64,000 bases of DNA from Algoriphagus aestuarii (GTDB lineage Bacteria > Bacteroidota > Bacteroidia > Cytophagales > Cyclobacteriaceae): the NCBI GenBank assembly GCA_017051695.1, contig JAFIDK010000003.1, positions 351,426 to 415,425 of the forward strand, written 5' to 3'. The notes beneath the pieces were generated by a model. That model did not search any database, had not been told where the DNA came from, and saw only the letters and a list, made by a program, of their open reading frames with translations. Of the stretch, positions 1 through 9,696 are shown one piece after another. Each line of letters opens with the position of its first letter. Positions within the stretch are counted from its first letter, which is position 1. The translations under genes were made by a program, and so were the position numbers.

Positions 1-538
1 AAGCTTTGCTGTCGAGACTCGCTTTAAGATCCAATTGTATAAAATCCAATTCTTCCTGAATAATCTGATTGATTGCCGAACTGATCGCCAGGGGTTTGAG
101 GCCTTTGCTTGCTTGCATGGCATCAAAGTATAATTCATCCCAGCTTTTCAGCGTACTGCCTACCACCAAATCAAATGACTCGTTGTAAAGCTTCTTTTTC
201 TGTTTTTCCAGATAATTCTGATAGCTGGGGAATAAGACTTTATTCTTGGTTTTCTTCTGATACTCCTGAAGACCCCTTTCTACCAACTTAAAATGATGGA
301 TTTTACGGAGGTGTTTTTCAAGTTTTGTAAAAGAGGAAAAGATATCGAATTTCAGACCTTCTTTTTCGAAGTGGATTTTTCCGAGTAGGTTGCAGTAAAG
401 CTCCAAAAACTCCATTCTGCCCAATAGCTCAATTGCTTTTTTGGATTTGATTTGTTTTCCCAAAGCCAAAAACACCACTTTGGCATCGGAATGCTGGCGA
501 TCGAAAAGTTGGAATACCGGGGAGACCTTGCTCTGCAT
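1..538 (-). CDS. Unrecognised helical protein, 3' end outside the window
   Basis: An open frame begins at an ATG whose first base is 538 and runs about 179 codons to the left edge without a stop, so the gene is truncated by the window. The protein begins MQSKVSPVFQLFDRQ and is rich in Lys, Leu, Glu and Gln, with long predicted helices. It has no signal peptide or membrane segment. I do not recognise the family; the all-helical, Lys-rich look faintly recalls CHAD domains, but that is only a guess. The start lies 4 nt after the stop of the Smr gene, so it is probably the last visible cistron of the tamB-photolyase-Smr operon. A competing minus-strand frame at 352-579 is a shadow. Confidence 0.7.
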   Translation of the reverse strand, partial: MQSKVSPVFQLFDRQHSDAKVVFLALGKQIKSKKAIELLGRMEFLELYCNLLGKIHFEKEGLKFDIFSSFTKLEKHLRKIHHFKLVERGLQEYQKKTKNKVLFPSYQNYLEKQKKKLYNESFDLVVGSTLKSWDELYFDAMQASKGLKPLAISSAINQIIQEELDFIQLDLKASLDSKA

Positions 539-542
539 TTTT

Positions 543-1493
543 TTAGGAAATTTTTACCAGGGTAGCCCCATAACCCCACTGGTCTTTCTGCGTGTCCTGA
601 AAGTACTTAATATTTCCTAATTGACTCAAATGACGATGGATTTCTTTTCGTAAAACTCCATTTCCCAATCCATGAATAAAAGTGATTTCATCCATTCCGC
701 TGGCGATGGCCTGGTCCAGATTTTTTTCAAAAACCTCTAGCTGTAGTTTTAGCATGGCAGAATTGCTCATTCCCTGATGATCAGGAGCCAATACTTCAAT
801 GTGTAGGTCTACGGATTTTGGGGGTCTTTTAGTCTGGATAGGAGCAGCTTTTGGCTGGATGGTTTCCAAATCCTGATTCAATGCACGGATATCGAGTTCT
901 TTCGTGGTTTGTTCCAAAGAAAAGATGTAGGCACTTTTGCCAAGCAAAGGAGCTTTGCTAAGATGCTTGAAAAACTGAGTGGGCTTCATTTTTAATTGAC
1001 GCTCAAATGCTGGCAGCGCTTTTTCCAGCGTATTCTGAATTGGAATAAAGCGGAGCAAAAAAGCCGGCCACTCATCCATTTCTTTCAGAAGTCGGTCATC
1101 GAATTTTTTGGATTCTCCAGGCTCCATTGTTCCAGCCATTAAGGTCCGATGGTTATCCCCGTAAACTTCGGATGCATGTGTCAAATACGACTTTTTACTG
1201 TCATTGATCAGGTAAAGGCTGAGGCTCTGGTCATTGATGGGGATAAAAGCGAGGTATAATCCCTGGTCTTTTGGGGCAGAAATAGGCTGAGGCATTTCCG
1301 CTTCTGGCTCTTTTTTCGTCTGCTCCCCGAAATAGGATTTTTCGGTAGCGTGGACGAGTACCACTTCATTTTTTAAGGCAGGAATAATAAAGCCGTCTTC
1401 AATCTCTATTTCGATCCTTCCCCCAGAAGAGATTTTGCGGATAATCCCTTCTTCTGTCCCTCTGATTAATCGTACTTTATCTCCAATGTTCAT
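543..1493 (-). CDS. DUF2027 and Smr domain protein
   Basis: A 316-residue cytosolic protein. Residues 1-60 form a small beta-rich domain (GDKVRLIRGTEEGIIRKI) of the kind that opens Bacteroidota DUF2027 proteins. Residues about 75-220 are the middle DUF2027 region. Residues about 230-316 are a C-terminal Smr domain, with VDLHIEVL standing for the LDLHG motif and FIHGLGNGVLR for the nucleic-acid-binding TGxG loop. Smr domains occur in MutS2 and in stand-alone nucleases acting on branched DNA or on mRNA; the substrate here is unknown. The ATG overlaps the photolyase stop in ATGA (1490-1493), so the two are translationally coupled. Family assignment is firm; nuclease activity is inferred. Confidence 0.9.
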   Translation of the reverse strand: MNIGDKVRLIRGTEEGIIRKISSGGRIEIEIEDGFIIPALKNEVVLVHATEKSYFGEQTKKEPEAEMPQPISAPKDQGLYLAFIPINDQSLSLYLINDSKKSYLTHASEVYGDNHRTLMAGTMEPGESKKFDDRLLKEMDEWPAFLLRFIPIQNTLEKALPAFERQLKMKPTQFFKHLSKAPLLGKSAYIFSLEQTTKELDIRALNQDLETIQPKAAPIQTKRPPKSVDLHIEVLAPDHQGMSNSAMLKLQLEVFEKNLDQAIASGMDEITFIHGLGNGVLRKEIHRHLSQLGNIKYFQDTQKDQWGYGATLVKIS

Positions 1494-2788
1494 TGATCCA
1501 ATGCTTTTTTATAAGTGTCCAGTGCTCTTTGTCTGGCGAATTTATGATCTACAATCGGTTTTGGATAGCTTTCAGTTCCATATTCTGGAATCCATTTTTT
1601 GATGTAGTTTAAATCTTTGTCAAATTTCTCGGTTTGGGATTCGGGATTGAAGACCCGGAAATAAGGTTGGGCATCTGTTCCAGTTCCTGCTGCCCATTGC
1701 CAGCCCCCATTATTTGCAGCAAGATCGAAGTCCAGTAATTTCTTGGCAAAATATGCTTCTCCCCATCTCCAATCTATCAATAAGTGTTTAGTGAGAAAGG
1801 AAGCCACAATCATCCGGACTCGATTATGCATGTACCCGGTGGTATTGAGTTCGCGCATTCCGGCATCTACGATCGGATATCCGGTTTTTCCCTGGCACCA
1901 TGCCTCAAACTCCTTTTCGTCATTTCTCCAGGGAATCTGGTCATAGGCTGGTTTAAAAGCTTTATCCACCACTTGGGGATTATAAGCCAAAATCATCATA
2001 TAAAACTCTCGCCAGATCAATTCATTCAGATAGGTCTGATTCAGCTCAGCTGCTTTCAAAGCTAACTTTCGGATAGAAATCGTCCCGAAACGAAGGTGGA
2101 TTCCTAATCGGGAAGTACCGTCTTTGGCTGGAAAATTTCTGGTTTGATCGTAATGCCTGATAATTTCCTCATCTGCATTAGAGCTGGGAATGTTAACTTG
2201 GGTCCGTTCAAAACCCATATCCTGAAGTGAAATCAATTTTTCGGATTTGGTTTCCAGAAGATTCTTCCAATGGAAATAGCTCAGAACTTCAACAGCTGTT
2301 TCTTTGAATTTCTGTAGCCAAACTTTGCTAAAGGGAGTGAAAACTTTGTAAAACTCTCCAGATCCATTGAGGATCTCTCCCGGCTCAAAAATTACCTGAT
2401 CTTTGAAACTTAAGAACGTTGCATCCTGGTTTTTTGCCAATGCTTCAATCGCCTTGTCCCGTTTTTTTGCATAAGGTTCATAATCGCGATTAGTATAGAT
2501 GGACTCGATTTGGTATTCCTTGAATAGTTCCTGATACACCTCTTCCGGTTTGCCATATTTGACCAAAAGAGTGCTCCCTTTTTCTTCCAATTGGGACTTT
2601 AGGGACTTTACCTGATCGTATATAAATGATACTCTGGCATCATCTTTTTCTTCCAGATCATCTAAAATCACCCGATCAAAGATAAACAGCGGGAGTACGT
2701 TAGTTTCCTGCTGTAAGGCATAGTATAACCCGGTATTATCCTCAAGCCTCAGGTCTCTTCTAAACCAAAAAATCGTTATTTTCTTCAT
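1490..2788 (-). CDS. phrB: Deoxyribodipyrimidine photolyase
   Basis: A 432-residue photolyase/cryptochrome family protein that probably repairs UV-induced cyclobutane pyrimidine dimers using light and FADH-. The N-terminal alpha/beta antenna domain opens with FWFRRDLRLEDNTG. The helical FAD domain (about residues 190-430) carries HNRVRMIVASFLTK, LIDWRWGE, FDLAANNGGWQWAAGTGTD and the Asn-rich FAD loop typical of class I CPD photolyases. Length is normal for the class. It starts at an ATG 12 nt after the tamB stop and ends in an ATGA overlap with the Smr gene. CPD rather than 6-4 specificity is inferred from overall similarity; the antenna cofactor cannot be told from sequence reading alone. 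Confidence 0.95.
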   Translation of the reverse strand: MKKITIFWFRRDLRLEDNTGLYYALQQETNVLPLFIFDRVILDDLEEKDDARVSFIYDQVKSLKSQLEEKGSTLLVKYGKPEEVYQELFKEYQIESIYTNRDYEPYAKKRDKAIEALAKNQDATFLSFKDQVIFEPGEILNGSGEFYKVFTPFSKVWLQKFKETAVEVLSYFHWKNLLETKSEKLISLQDMGFERTQVNIPSSNADEEIIRHYDQTRNFPAKDGTSRLGIHLRFGTISIRKLALKAAELNQTYLNELIWREFYMMILAYNPQVVDKAFKPAYDQIPWRNDEKEFEAWCQGKTGYPIVDAGMRELNTTGYMHNRVRMIVASFLTKHLLIDWRWGEAYFAKKLLDFDLAANNGGWQWAAGTGTDAQPYFRVFNPESQTEKFDKDLNYIKKWIPEYGTESYPKPIVDHKFARQRALDTYKKALDQ

Positions 2789-2800
2789 GTTTAAACTTTA

Positions 2801-5800
2801 TCAGAAAAGCGGTTTTTGGATAAAAATGTTTAAAGAATCCTTTTTCTCAGGGATGGAATCGGGAACTGGTATCGCTCGTCTGATCCGCTCCAAAGAATCC
2901 AATCTATTTTCCAGGTTTTCCAGATTGATAGGGGTCCATTTTTCGCCGTTTTCATAGTTGTACCGGAGAAAATCATCTGTGTCATTGATTCTCAGCTTCT
3001 CGTCTTTTTTTCTGGTCAATTTCTGAAATAGCTCTGAAAAGGAGTTGAAAGAAACGTTTTGAGATACGGAAACGCCGTAAGTGGCGACATTTTTGGAAAG
3101 GGAAAGAGAAGTTAGGACGTTGAAATTATTTCTGTTGAAAATTCTGATTCTATAAACCCCATCCTCTGTCAAGAGGTATTCTGCTTGCCAGTCTCCAATG
3201 ATAGACGCTGCATTGGCATTTCCCTGGTTATTGGTAAAACCACCGTCTCGGGAAACTCTCAGCCTTCCGTCCAGAAATGTATAGGCAACAGAAAGCTGGA
3301 ATGTTTCCAAGGTGTTTGCATCCAAAGAAGCTAAATCCACATCGATTTCAAGATTTTTATCCACTTGGCCGAGGAAGGCATTCAATTGGGAAGAAAGTAA
3401 CTGCCCTAAACTGGATGAAATATTAGCCACACCCGCAAACTGTCCTTCCGGAGAAAAAGAACGGGACATGATCACAGAAAATACCTGTCTGTTTTTCTCC
3501 TGCTCGTCATTGGCAATACGGTTTTGGAATGCAGATATCGTTGTCTGAATGTCTCCTGAGGAAGGGAACTGGGAGAAATCAAAGCCAAATTGAATGTCGG
3601 GTGACAGGAGCGCGCCTTCCAGGTCCATGATCACTTTGACAGGATATCTTCTTCTGGATTGGGTATTGTCCGGATCAGTGGTGGTGGTTGCATTGAGGAG
3701 TGGCTGAATCGAAACGTTTTCCACGTATTCGGCAGTGAGGTCCATTACTCCCTCGTAGGGATCTCCATACCAGGTGATTCTACCTCCAGGCCGGATGTTG
3801 AATTGTTTTTTGACAATGTTGTAAAGAGAGAAATTGTATTTTCCTTCCGTGATTTCATAATTGCCCGTCAGGGAGAAATTTCCTTGTGTATCGATATTCA
3901 TCGTCAAAACCCCACGGCCGCGTCCAGAGATTCCTTCTTCAGTTCTAGGGTCGATAATAATCTCCGCAAGTGCGTCGGGAGTGATGTCCAGAATGAAATT
4001 CATCCGGATGTTTTCGATATCAAGCCTGTTGATTTCCTCGGTGATTTCCCTGATCCTTACAGTATCCTGAATATTGATAATATGGATAAATTCTTCCTGC
4101 GAAATGCGGTCATCGTCTGCAAGTGGGATGAAAATCCTGGTATTTGGCTGGCTAGTAGCCCTTGCGTTAATGTCCAAATTGGTTGTACTTCCCAAGAAAT
4201 CCACGGTTCCGGTGACATAAGCATTTCCATAAAATGTTTCATTGTCTCTTGCCGTTGTATTCAAAACCTGGAAATTGGTCAAATTGGATTTGATATTCAG
4301 ATAGAAGTCTTTGAAACTTTTGTGGTTGATTCCACCGGTCAGATTGGCCAGATTTCCATTGATGTCCCGTAGTTCCAAATCCTTGAAATTGATTAGGTTT
4401 GGATTGAAAGCAATTGTGCCGTCCAGTCGGTAACTGGTATTTAAGAAGTTGATTCTCAGCCTTCCGTCCTGGACATTTCCCGAACCCAAAACTTCAGGAT
4501 TTGCGGTTGTGCCCCGGATCTGGAAGTTTCCCGTTACAGTTCCTCCCATTCTGGAAATGTAATTGGATAGGAAAGGTTCTAAGATGATCAGATTGGTTTC
4601 GCTCAGTTTGGCTTCAATGGAAATGTCCTGATTAACTATTCCGATGGTACCATCCATGTCAATGGTCTTTTTGCCATTTCGGGTATTGGATAGGTTCAGC
4701 GCCAATCGTTCTCCATCCAAATCTGCCGTTCCTTTGAGATTTCCGATAGGGAAGGTGTTGATTTCTAAACTATCTATCCGGATTTCGCCTTGTACCAAAG
4801 CCTGTTCAAACACATCTTCTATTGTGAAAACTCCATTGGCCGTACCTTCAAACTCCTGGGGAACCAAGGTGTTTAATAAATCCACATTGACTTGATTCAA
4901 TGCCAGTTGAAGTTTTTTTGCAGGATCTTCAGAGATCTCTCCATCCAATGCAATGAACTGGTTTTCGTTATAGATTTTCACATTGGAAAAGTCAATTTCT
5001 CCTGGAATCAGGGTGATCAGGTTATCTTCTACAAATTTCCATTCTCTGTTCAGTACCTTTAAGGAGGAAGGAGCAAAGTTGATTTTGGTGTTTTGTGGAG
5101 AAAACTGTGCATTAGCATTGATTCTTGCGGCACTTTGAGTGGAATCCTGATCCAACGTAAAATCCAGCCCAACTTTATTTTGATCCCAAATAGCTTCCAG
5201 TCCCAAGTTGGAAAACTCAATGTCTTTTCCTATTTGTTGGGCTTTAGAGAATATGTAGAATGAAGCCAGAATCTCTTCAGAATTAATGATTTTGGAGGTG
5301 TTGAAATCTATATTGGTGGCAAAGGCCGTTTTATTTTGATAGGTCAGGGTATCGATACTGGTGAAAAAGTTAAATACTGTGTTTTCGGGAGTTTGGTAAA
5401 AGGCTCCTTCCAGAATCGTATTTCTTGAAATGGAAATTCCTGGATCAAAAAGCTGCACAATCGGATTGATATTAAACATCCGGATGTTTAGATCCAGGTT
5501 ATATGTTTCAGAAAAGACCGTTTCCAGATCAGCGACTGGCTGAGGTTCGTTGAGGATGATCGCAATGTATTGATCTAAAAGAATATCCAGGTCTTTGGAC
5601 ATCTGTTCCAGATTAAACTGGCCTGAAGCCGCAGCTACCAAATAATCAGAATTAATGGACATTGTCCGGGTGCCTCCCGCAAATAGAGATTGAAAATTAA
5701 AATCACCTAATTCCAAATACCGATCTTCAAAACCTAATCCCATGTCAGTAAATCTGGCGATTCCCTGAATGTCATCGATGGTGATTCCTTTGGTGTCAAT

Positions 5801-7453
5801 ATTCAAATGACCACTCATGAAATTTAATTTATCTGTCAAATTGATGTTTGCCAGAAAGGCTGAGTCCAGATCAATCTGCATCCTCACCGAATCTACTGAT
5901 GGGTTAAGGTTTAGGAGTCCCGTTGCCCTCATTTTCAGGTTAGGATCGGAGATATCCAAATTCCCTTTAAAAAGATTTAATCCATAGGTAGCATCTGTGG
6001 TGATATTGCTGTAATTATAATTTTTAATCCCAATATTGGAGATGTTTGCATCCACCCCTATCAGCAGGTTTTCTCTTCGGTCTCCCTGCAGGGTTACGTT
6101 TCCGTTCAGGCTCACTTTTTGGAAGAGCTCCCGGTTTTCGGCCAAGATACCCAGGTTTAAGTTCGAGACCTTTAACCTGGAGACCACCGAGGGTTTGTCG
6201 TCCACTAAATCAAAATTGATTCGCCCTTCGACATCACCAATGCTGGTTTTGAAATTACCGGATGTATTGAACCTACGAAGGTATCCGGCAAAGTCCGCAT
6301 CAAATCGGATGGTGTTGAATTTGAAAATCTCTTTTTCTACTTCTGGTTTTAGATAGGGGCCTAAATCCCTGGCAAGAATAGTAGAATTCTTTAGGGAAAG
6401 ATTGATGTATGTATCCTCAATATTGGGTAGTCCTTCGAGTTCAAAAGCTCCGAAGAGGGCAGTTTTTTGACCTAGACGGATCAGAAATTCATCTGATTTC
6501 ATGTCTGCGATGGGACCAATCACTTCGCCACTTAAGTAAATCTCGTCTTCGATCTCCGGTAGGGTGGGTGCGAACTTCCTTAAGTCAGATAGGTTCAACT
6601 TCGTTTCTTCCATTCTGGCTGTGATTTTCACATCTGTAACGAAGTTGGAAAGGGCTGAATCGCTCAACATATCGAAGCGTATGTAGTCCTTGATATGGGT
6701 TTTGTCGGATTTCAGACTTAGCCCATCAAACTCCATAAACTCCGGAGAGTATTTAAAATCTGTGATCAATTCTTTGATTTCCAATCCCGAGGAAGCTTCG
6801 ATTCCAGTGATCATTTTCACATCCACCCCGATTTCTGCACCTTCTACATAGAATTCATTGGCATTGCAAAACACCTGTTCGAACTTCAAGTGGTTGTAAT
6901 CAAAACCTGATTCAAAGGGATCGTACTCTAAATTAACCACATAAACAGTCCCTTCCCGGATCTGAATTTGATCAATACCAAATTTGGCGGCTTTTCCTGA
7001 GCTGCTTCCGGAACCAAAAACGTCTGACATTTGTAGAACCCAGAGGTTGATGTTCATCATGCTGTCTGAAGCATGGGTAATCAGGTGGAGATCCGGGCTG
7101 CTGAGCCGTACTTCTTGAAGCCCAGGATTGCCGGAAGTCAAGAGTGTGTTGAGGTTAAAATCCACTTCAATCACCTCAGAACCAATCATCAGGCTGTCTT
7201 TGTGATCGTAAATCGTCACATTTTCGAGTTTGACGGCATCCCACCAGTTTAGCCTGATTTTACCAATGTCGGTTTTGAAATCTGTCCGGTCATTGATATA
7301 GCTGGACGCGGCATCTACCGCCCAGTTCTGAACGACGTTTACCTGAAGTGCAAGCGCAATAAGTATGAATAGAAGTAAAATAGAAAATACAAGCCAAAGG
7401 ATTATCCGAAACGCTTTGTGCAAAAAATCCGTAACTTTCGCGTTCTTTTCCAA
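2801..7453 (-). CDS. tamB: TamB-like inner-membrane translocation/assembly protein
   Basis: A 1550-residue AsmA/TamB superfamily protein. One N-terminal membrane anchor (about residues 14-38) is followed by a very long repetitive beta-rich periplasmic body and a C-terminal TamB (DUF490) domain (about 1100-1480) with typical phrases such as GRGRGVLTMNIDTQGNF and ITEGKYNFSLYNIVKKQF. Family members bridge inner and outer membranes and are linked to outer-membrane protein insertion or phospholipid transport. The only start available after an in-frame TAA is TTG at 7453, which shares its first base pair with the ATG of divergent tsaD. A polar tail of about 70 residues follows the DUF490 domain. 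First gene of the minus-strand run to position 1. Confidence 0.93.
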   Translation of the reverse strand: MEKNAKVTDFLHKAFRIILWLVFSILLLFILIALALQVNVVQNWAVDAASSYINDRTDFKTDIGKIRLNWWDAVKLENVTIYDHKDSLMIGSEVIEVDFNLNTLLTSGNPGLQEVRLSSPDLHLITHASDSMMNINLWVLQMSDVFGSGSSSGKAAKFGIDQIQIREGTVYVVNLEYDPFESGFDYNHLKFEQVFCNANEFYVEGAEIGVDVKMITGIEASSGLEIKELITDFKYSPEFMEFDGLSLKSDKTHIKDYIRFDMLSDSALSNFVTDVKITARMEETKLNLSDLRKFAPTLPEIEDEIYLSGEVIGPIADMKSDEFLIRLGQKTALFGAFELEGLPNIEDTYINLSLKNSTILARDLGPYLKPEVEKEIFKFNTIRFDADFAGYLRRFNTSGNFKTSIGDVEGRINFDLVDDKPSVVSRLKVSNLNLGILAENRELFQKVSLNGNVTLQGDRRENLLIGVDANISNIGIKNYNYSNITTDATYGLNLFKGNLDISDPNLKMRATGLLNLNPSVDSVRMQIDLDSAFLANINLTDKLNFMSGHLNIDTKGITIDDIQGIARFTDMGLGFEDRYLELGDFNFQSLFAGGTRTMSINSDYLVAAASGQFNLEQMSKDLDILLDQYIAIILNEPQPVADLETVFSETYNLDLNIRMFNINPIVQLFDPGISISRNTILEGAFYQTPENTVFNFFTSIDTLTYQNKTAFATNIDFNTSKIINSEEILASFYIFSKAQQIGKDIEFSNLGLEAIWDQNKVGLDFTLDQDSTQSAARINANAQFSPQNTKINFAPSSLKVLNREWKFVEDNLITLIPGEIDFSNVKIYNENQFIALDGEISEDPAKKLQLALNQVNVDLLNTLVPQEFEGTANGVFTIEDVFEQALVQGEIRIDSLEINTFPIGNLKGTADLDGERLALNLSNTRNGKKTIDMDGTIGIVNQDISIEAKLSETNLIILEPFLSNYISRMGGTVTGNFQIRGTTANPEVLGSGNVQDGRLRINFLNTSYRLDGTIAFNPNLINFKDLELRDINGNLANLTGGINHKSFKDFYLNIKSNLTNFQVLNTTARDNETFYGNAYVTGTVDFLGSTTNLDINARATSQPNTRIFIPLADDDRISQEEFIHIINIQDTVRIREITEEINRLDIENIRMNFILDITPDALAEIIIDPRTEEGISGRGRGVLTMNIDTQGNFSLTGNYEITEGKYNFSLYNIVKKQFNIRPGGRITWYGDPYEGVMDLTAEYVENVSIQPLLNATTTTDPDNTQSRRRYPVKVIMDLEGALLSPDIQFGFDFSQFPSSGDIQTTISAFQNRIANDEQEKNRQVFSVIMSRSFSPEGQFAGVANISSSLGQLLSSQLNAFLGQVDKNLEIDVDLASLDANTLETFQLSVAYTFLDGRLRVSRDGGFTNNQGNANAASIIGDWQAEYLLTEDGVYRIRIFNRNNFNVLTSLSLSKNVATYGVSVSQNVSFNSFSELFQKLTRKKDEKLRINDTDDFLRYNYENGEKWTPINLENLENRLDSLERIRRAIPVPDSIPEKKDSLNIFIQKPLF
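7432..7439 (+). promoter_or_regulatory. Possible -7 box for tsaD
   Basis: TAACTTTC, 13 nt before the tsaD ATG, differs in the last base from the Bacteroidota consensus TAnnTTTG. A TTTG lies upstream at 7415-7418, but the spacing is shorter than the usual 19-21 nt. The box lies inside the first codons of tamB on the other strand. Weak call. Confidence 0.3.
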
Positions 7454-8466
7454 TGGGTACCAACGATAACTTTATTCTAGCAATTGAATCCTCGTGCGAC
7501 GAGACATCTGCCTCTGTAATAGTAGATGGCAAAGTACTTAATAATATTGTCGCTACACAATCGGTTCACGAAAAATATGGGGGTGTTGTTCCCGAACTTG
7601 CTTCGAGGGCGCATCAGGAAAATCTTATCCCTGTGGTTCAGGAGGCAGTTTTATCTGCTGGAATAACCTTGGATCAGCTTTCGGCAGTAGCCTTTACAAG
7701 AGGTCCTGGACTGATGGGTTCTTTGTTGGTAGGAGTGAGTTTTGCCAAAGCTTTGGCCTATGGAAGAAACATTCCGCTGATCGAAGTCAATCATATGCAG
7801 GCTCATATCCTGGCACATTTTATAGACGATCCCAAACCTAATTTCCCATTTATCTGCCTGACTGTAAGTGGAGGACATACCCAGTTGGTTTTGGTAAAAG
7901 ATCACTTGGATATGGAAGTGATAGGAGAGACCAAGGATGATGCTGTGGGAGAGGCATTTGACAAAACGGCAAAACTTCTCGGACTTCCTTACCCAGGAGG
8001 CCCATTGATTGACAAATATGCCAAGGAAGGAAATCCAAAGGCTTTTAAATTTCCAGTGACCAGAATGCCTGGCCTGAATTATTCTTTCTCAGGAATCAAG
8101 ACGGCAGTGTTATATTTCCTGCGTGAAAAACTTCAGGAAAACCCGAATTTTATTGAGGAGAACCTGCCGGATCTTTGCGCTAGCATCCAATGGACGCTGA
8201 TCGAAATGCTTCAGATCAAACTGAAGGAAGCTGTGAAACAATTTGGGGTTTCTGAGATTGCAATTGCAGGTGGAGTTTCTGCAAATTCTGGTTTGAGGAA
8301 GTCTTTACAGGAATTGGCAGATAAAAAGGGATGGAACTTGTACATTCCGAAATTTGAATATTGTACAGACAACGCAGGCATGATTGCCATGGCTGCACAC
8401 TACAAGTATCTGGCGGGGGATTTTTCATCGTATGATGTCACTCCTCTTGCCAAAATGAAAATCTAA
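7453..8466 (+). CDS. tsaD: tRNA N6-adenosine threonylcarbamoyltransferase
   Basis: A 337-residue TsaD/Kae1/Gcp family protein. With TsaB and TsaE it transfers threonylcarbamoyl to A37 of tRNAs reading ANN codons. Visible family marks: [11 protein letters not shown] at residues 9-19, the metal-binding HMQAH at 114-118, [26 protein letters not shown], and the C-terminal [10 protein letters not shown] and CTDNAGMIA segments. Length is standard. The ATG at 7453 is the only reasonable start and abuts the tamB start on the opposite strand with no spacer, so its promoter must lie inside tamB. smpB follows after one base, suggesting co-transcription. Confidence 0.98.
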   Translation: MGTNDNFILAIESSCDETSASVIVDGKVLNNIVATQSVHEKYGGVVPELASRAHQENLIPVVQEAVLSAGITLDQLSAVAFTRGPGLMGSLLVGVSFAKALAYGRNIPLIEVNHMQAHILAHFIDDPKPNFPFICLTVSGGHTQLVLVKDHLDMEVIGETKDDAVGEAFDKTAKLLGLPYPGGPLIDKYAKEGNPKAFKFPVTRMPGLNYSFSGIKTAVLYFLREKLQENPNFIEENLPDLCASIQWTLIEMLQIKLKEAVKQFGVSEIAIAGGVSANSGLRKSLQELADKKGWNLYIPKFEYCTDNAGMIAMAAHYKYLAGDFSSYDVTPLAKMKI

Positions 8467-8467
8467 T

Positions 8468-8935
8468 ATGACGAAGGATAGCAAGTTTGATAAAATCATC
8501 AACATCAAGAATAAGAAAGCGAGTTTTCAATTTGAATTCATCGAAACATTTGTCTGCGGGATGGTTCTGAAAGGAACTGAAATCAAATCTATCCGGGAAG
8601 GTAAAGTGTCATTGACTGAGGCATTCTGTGTTTTTTTAAGAGGGGAATTATATGTGAGGCAGATGCACATCGCACCTTACTCCATGGCGGCAAGCTATAA
8701 TCATGTGGCAGTGAGAGATAGAAAATTGTTGTTGAGTAAAAAAGAACTCGAAAAATTAGAAACTAAGTCGGATGAAAAAGGGCTGACTATCATTCCTGTT
8801 CGTATATTTATAAACGACCGGGGATTGGCAAAAATGGAAATAGCCTTAGGTCGGGGCAAAAAGCTTCACGATAAAAGACACGATCTGAAAGAAAAAGATG
8901 CGAAAAGAGAAATCCAGCGAATGGCCTTTGACTGA
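8468..8935 (+). CDS. smpB: SsrA-binding protein SmpB
   Basis: A 155-residue SmpB, which binds the tRNA-like part of tmRNA and brings it to stalled ribosomes for trans-translation. Family features: [14 protein letters not shown] at the start, [30 protein letters not shown], and the basic C-terminal tail [20 protein letters not shown]. Full length for the family. It begins one base after the tsaD stop. The tmRNA gene itself is not in this window. Confidence 0.98.
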   Translation: MTKDSKFDKIINIKNKKASFQFEFIETFVCGMVLKGTEIKSIREGKVSLTEAFCVFLRGELYVRQMHIAPYSMAASYNHVAVRDRKLLLSKKELEKLETKSDEKGLTIIPVRIFINDRGLAKMEIALGRGKKLHDKRHDLKEKDAKREIQRMAFD

Positions 8936-9695
8936 TGTCTTTGGGATATGCCGCCAGACAATTTTACCGCTCTACAGAAAACCTACCTTCGATTCTGCGC
9001 TGATTTCCCAGCTACTTTTTGGTGAATGCTATCAAGTCACCGCCATCAATCCGGATCAAAGCTGGTATAAAATTTTTCATGAAGATACCGGCCTAGAGGG
9101 CTGGATCAGTTCAAAATCCATCAAAACCATTTTACCTACCGATTACTCCAACTTTCTAAGTCAGGATTTTCAGGTAGTGACCAGTCCTATCGCCGTGATA
9201 GAATATTTAGGTTCTAATCTTTATTTGATTCCAGGAAGCCGTCTCCATTTTTCAGACCTGGAACTGTTTAATTGGCGCGATCATATAGGATTTACAGGTT
9301 CCACACGCAGTCACGCCGTAAAAGCATCTCGAGAAGAAGTGCTGGATATTGCTCTGAAATACCTCAACGCTCCTTTCCAGGCTGGAGGCAGAAGTATTTT
9401 TGGACTGGATGAAATCAAAGGTTTTGAATTGATCTTTGCGACTGCAGGCTATAGATGGAGTCTTGACAAGCTTCCGGGAAAAATGATTGATCCTGAGCAG
9501 GTAATCCCCGGGGATTTGCTTATTTTCAGAGATTTAGAAAGCAAAGTTTCCCAGGTTTCTATGTATATAGGGGCTGATGAAGTGCTTTGGATGGACGGTA
9601 AAATGAGGGTTTCGGATATTGACGAATGGGAATCTATTCATGAGAACAAAACCAATAAACAGGTTGTTTTGGAAGGACAATCCATTTTGAGCTAA
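8898..9695 (+). CDS. SH3 plus NlpC/P60-like protein without catalytic residues
   Basis: A frame of up to 265 residues. Residues about 13-80 form a bacterial SH3 domain ([28 protein letters not shown]). Residues about 140-255 align with the NlpC/P60 peptidoglycan peptidase fold ([41 protein letters not shown]). In active members the GGRSxFGxD stretch is followed by the catalytic Cys (DCSGF); here it reads DEIKGF. The usual THVG histidine is SQVS, and the HASGK histidine is replaced by WMDGK. The whole C-terminal domain has no cysteine. It is probably a non-enzymatic peptidoglycan-binding relative. The start is uncertain: ATG 8898 overlaps smpB by 38 bp, while TTG 8928 would overlap by 8. No signal peptide is visible. 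Confidence 0.75.
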   Translation: MRKEKSSEWPLTDVFGICRQTILPLYRKPTFDSALISQLLFGECYQVTAINPDQSWYKIFHEDTGLEGWISSKSIKTILPTDYSNFLSQDFQVVTSPIAVIEYLGSNLYLIPGSRLHFSDLELFNWRDHIGFTGSTRSHAVKASREEVLDIALKYLNAPFQAGGRSIFGLDEIKGFELIFATAGYRWSLDKLPGKMIDPEQVIPGDLLIFRDLESKVSQVSMYIGADEVLWMDGKMRVSDIDEWESIHENKTNKQVVLEGQSILS

Positions 9696-9696
9696 T

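Noticed and set aside
352-579. 75-codon minus-strand frame at the left end
   Set aside because: It overlaps the better frame starting at 538, which stays open to the window edge; the short frame begins inside the Smr gene and looks random.
3659-4372. 237-codon plus-strand frame inside tamB
   Set aside because: It is antisense to a clear TamB coding region, has no recognisable domain and no separate promoter or coupling; a shadow frame.
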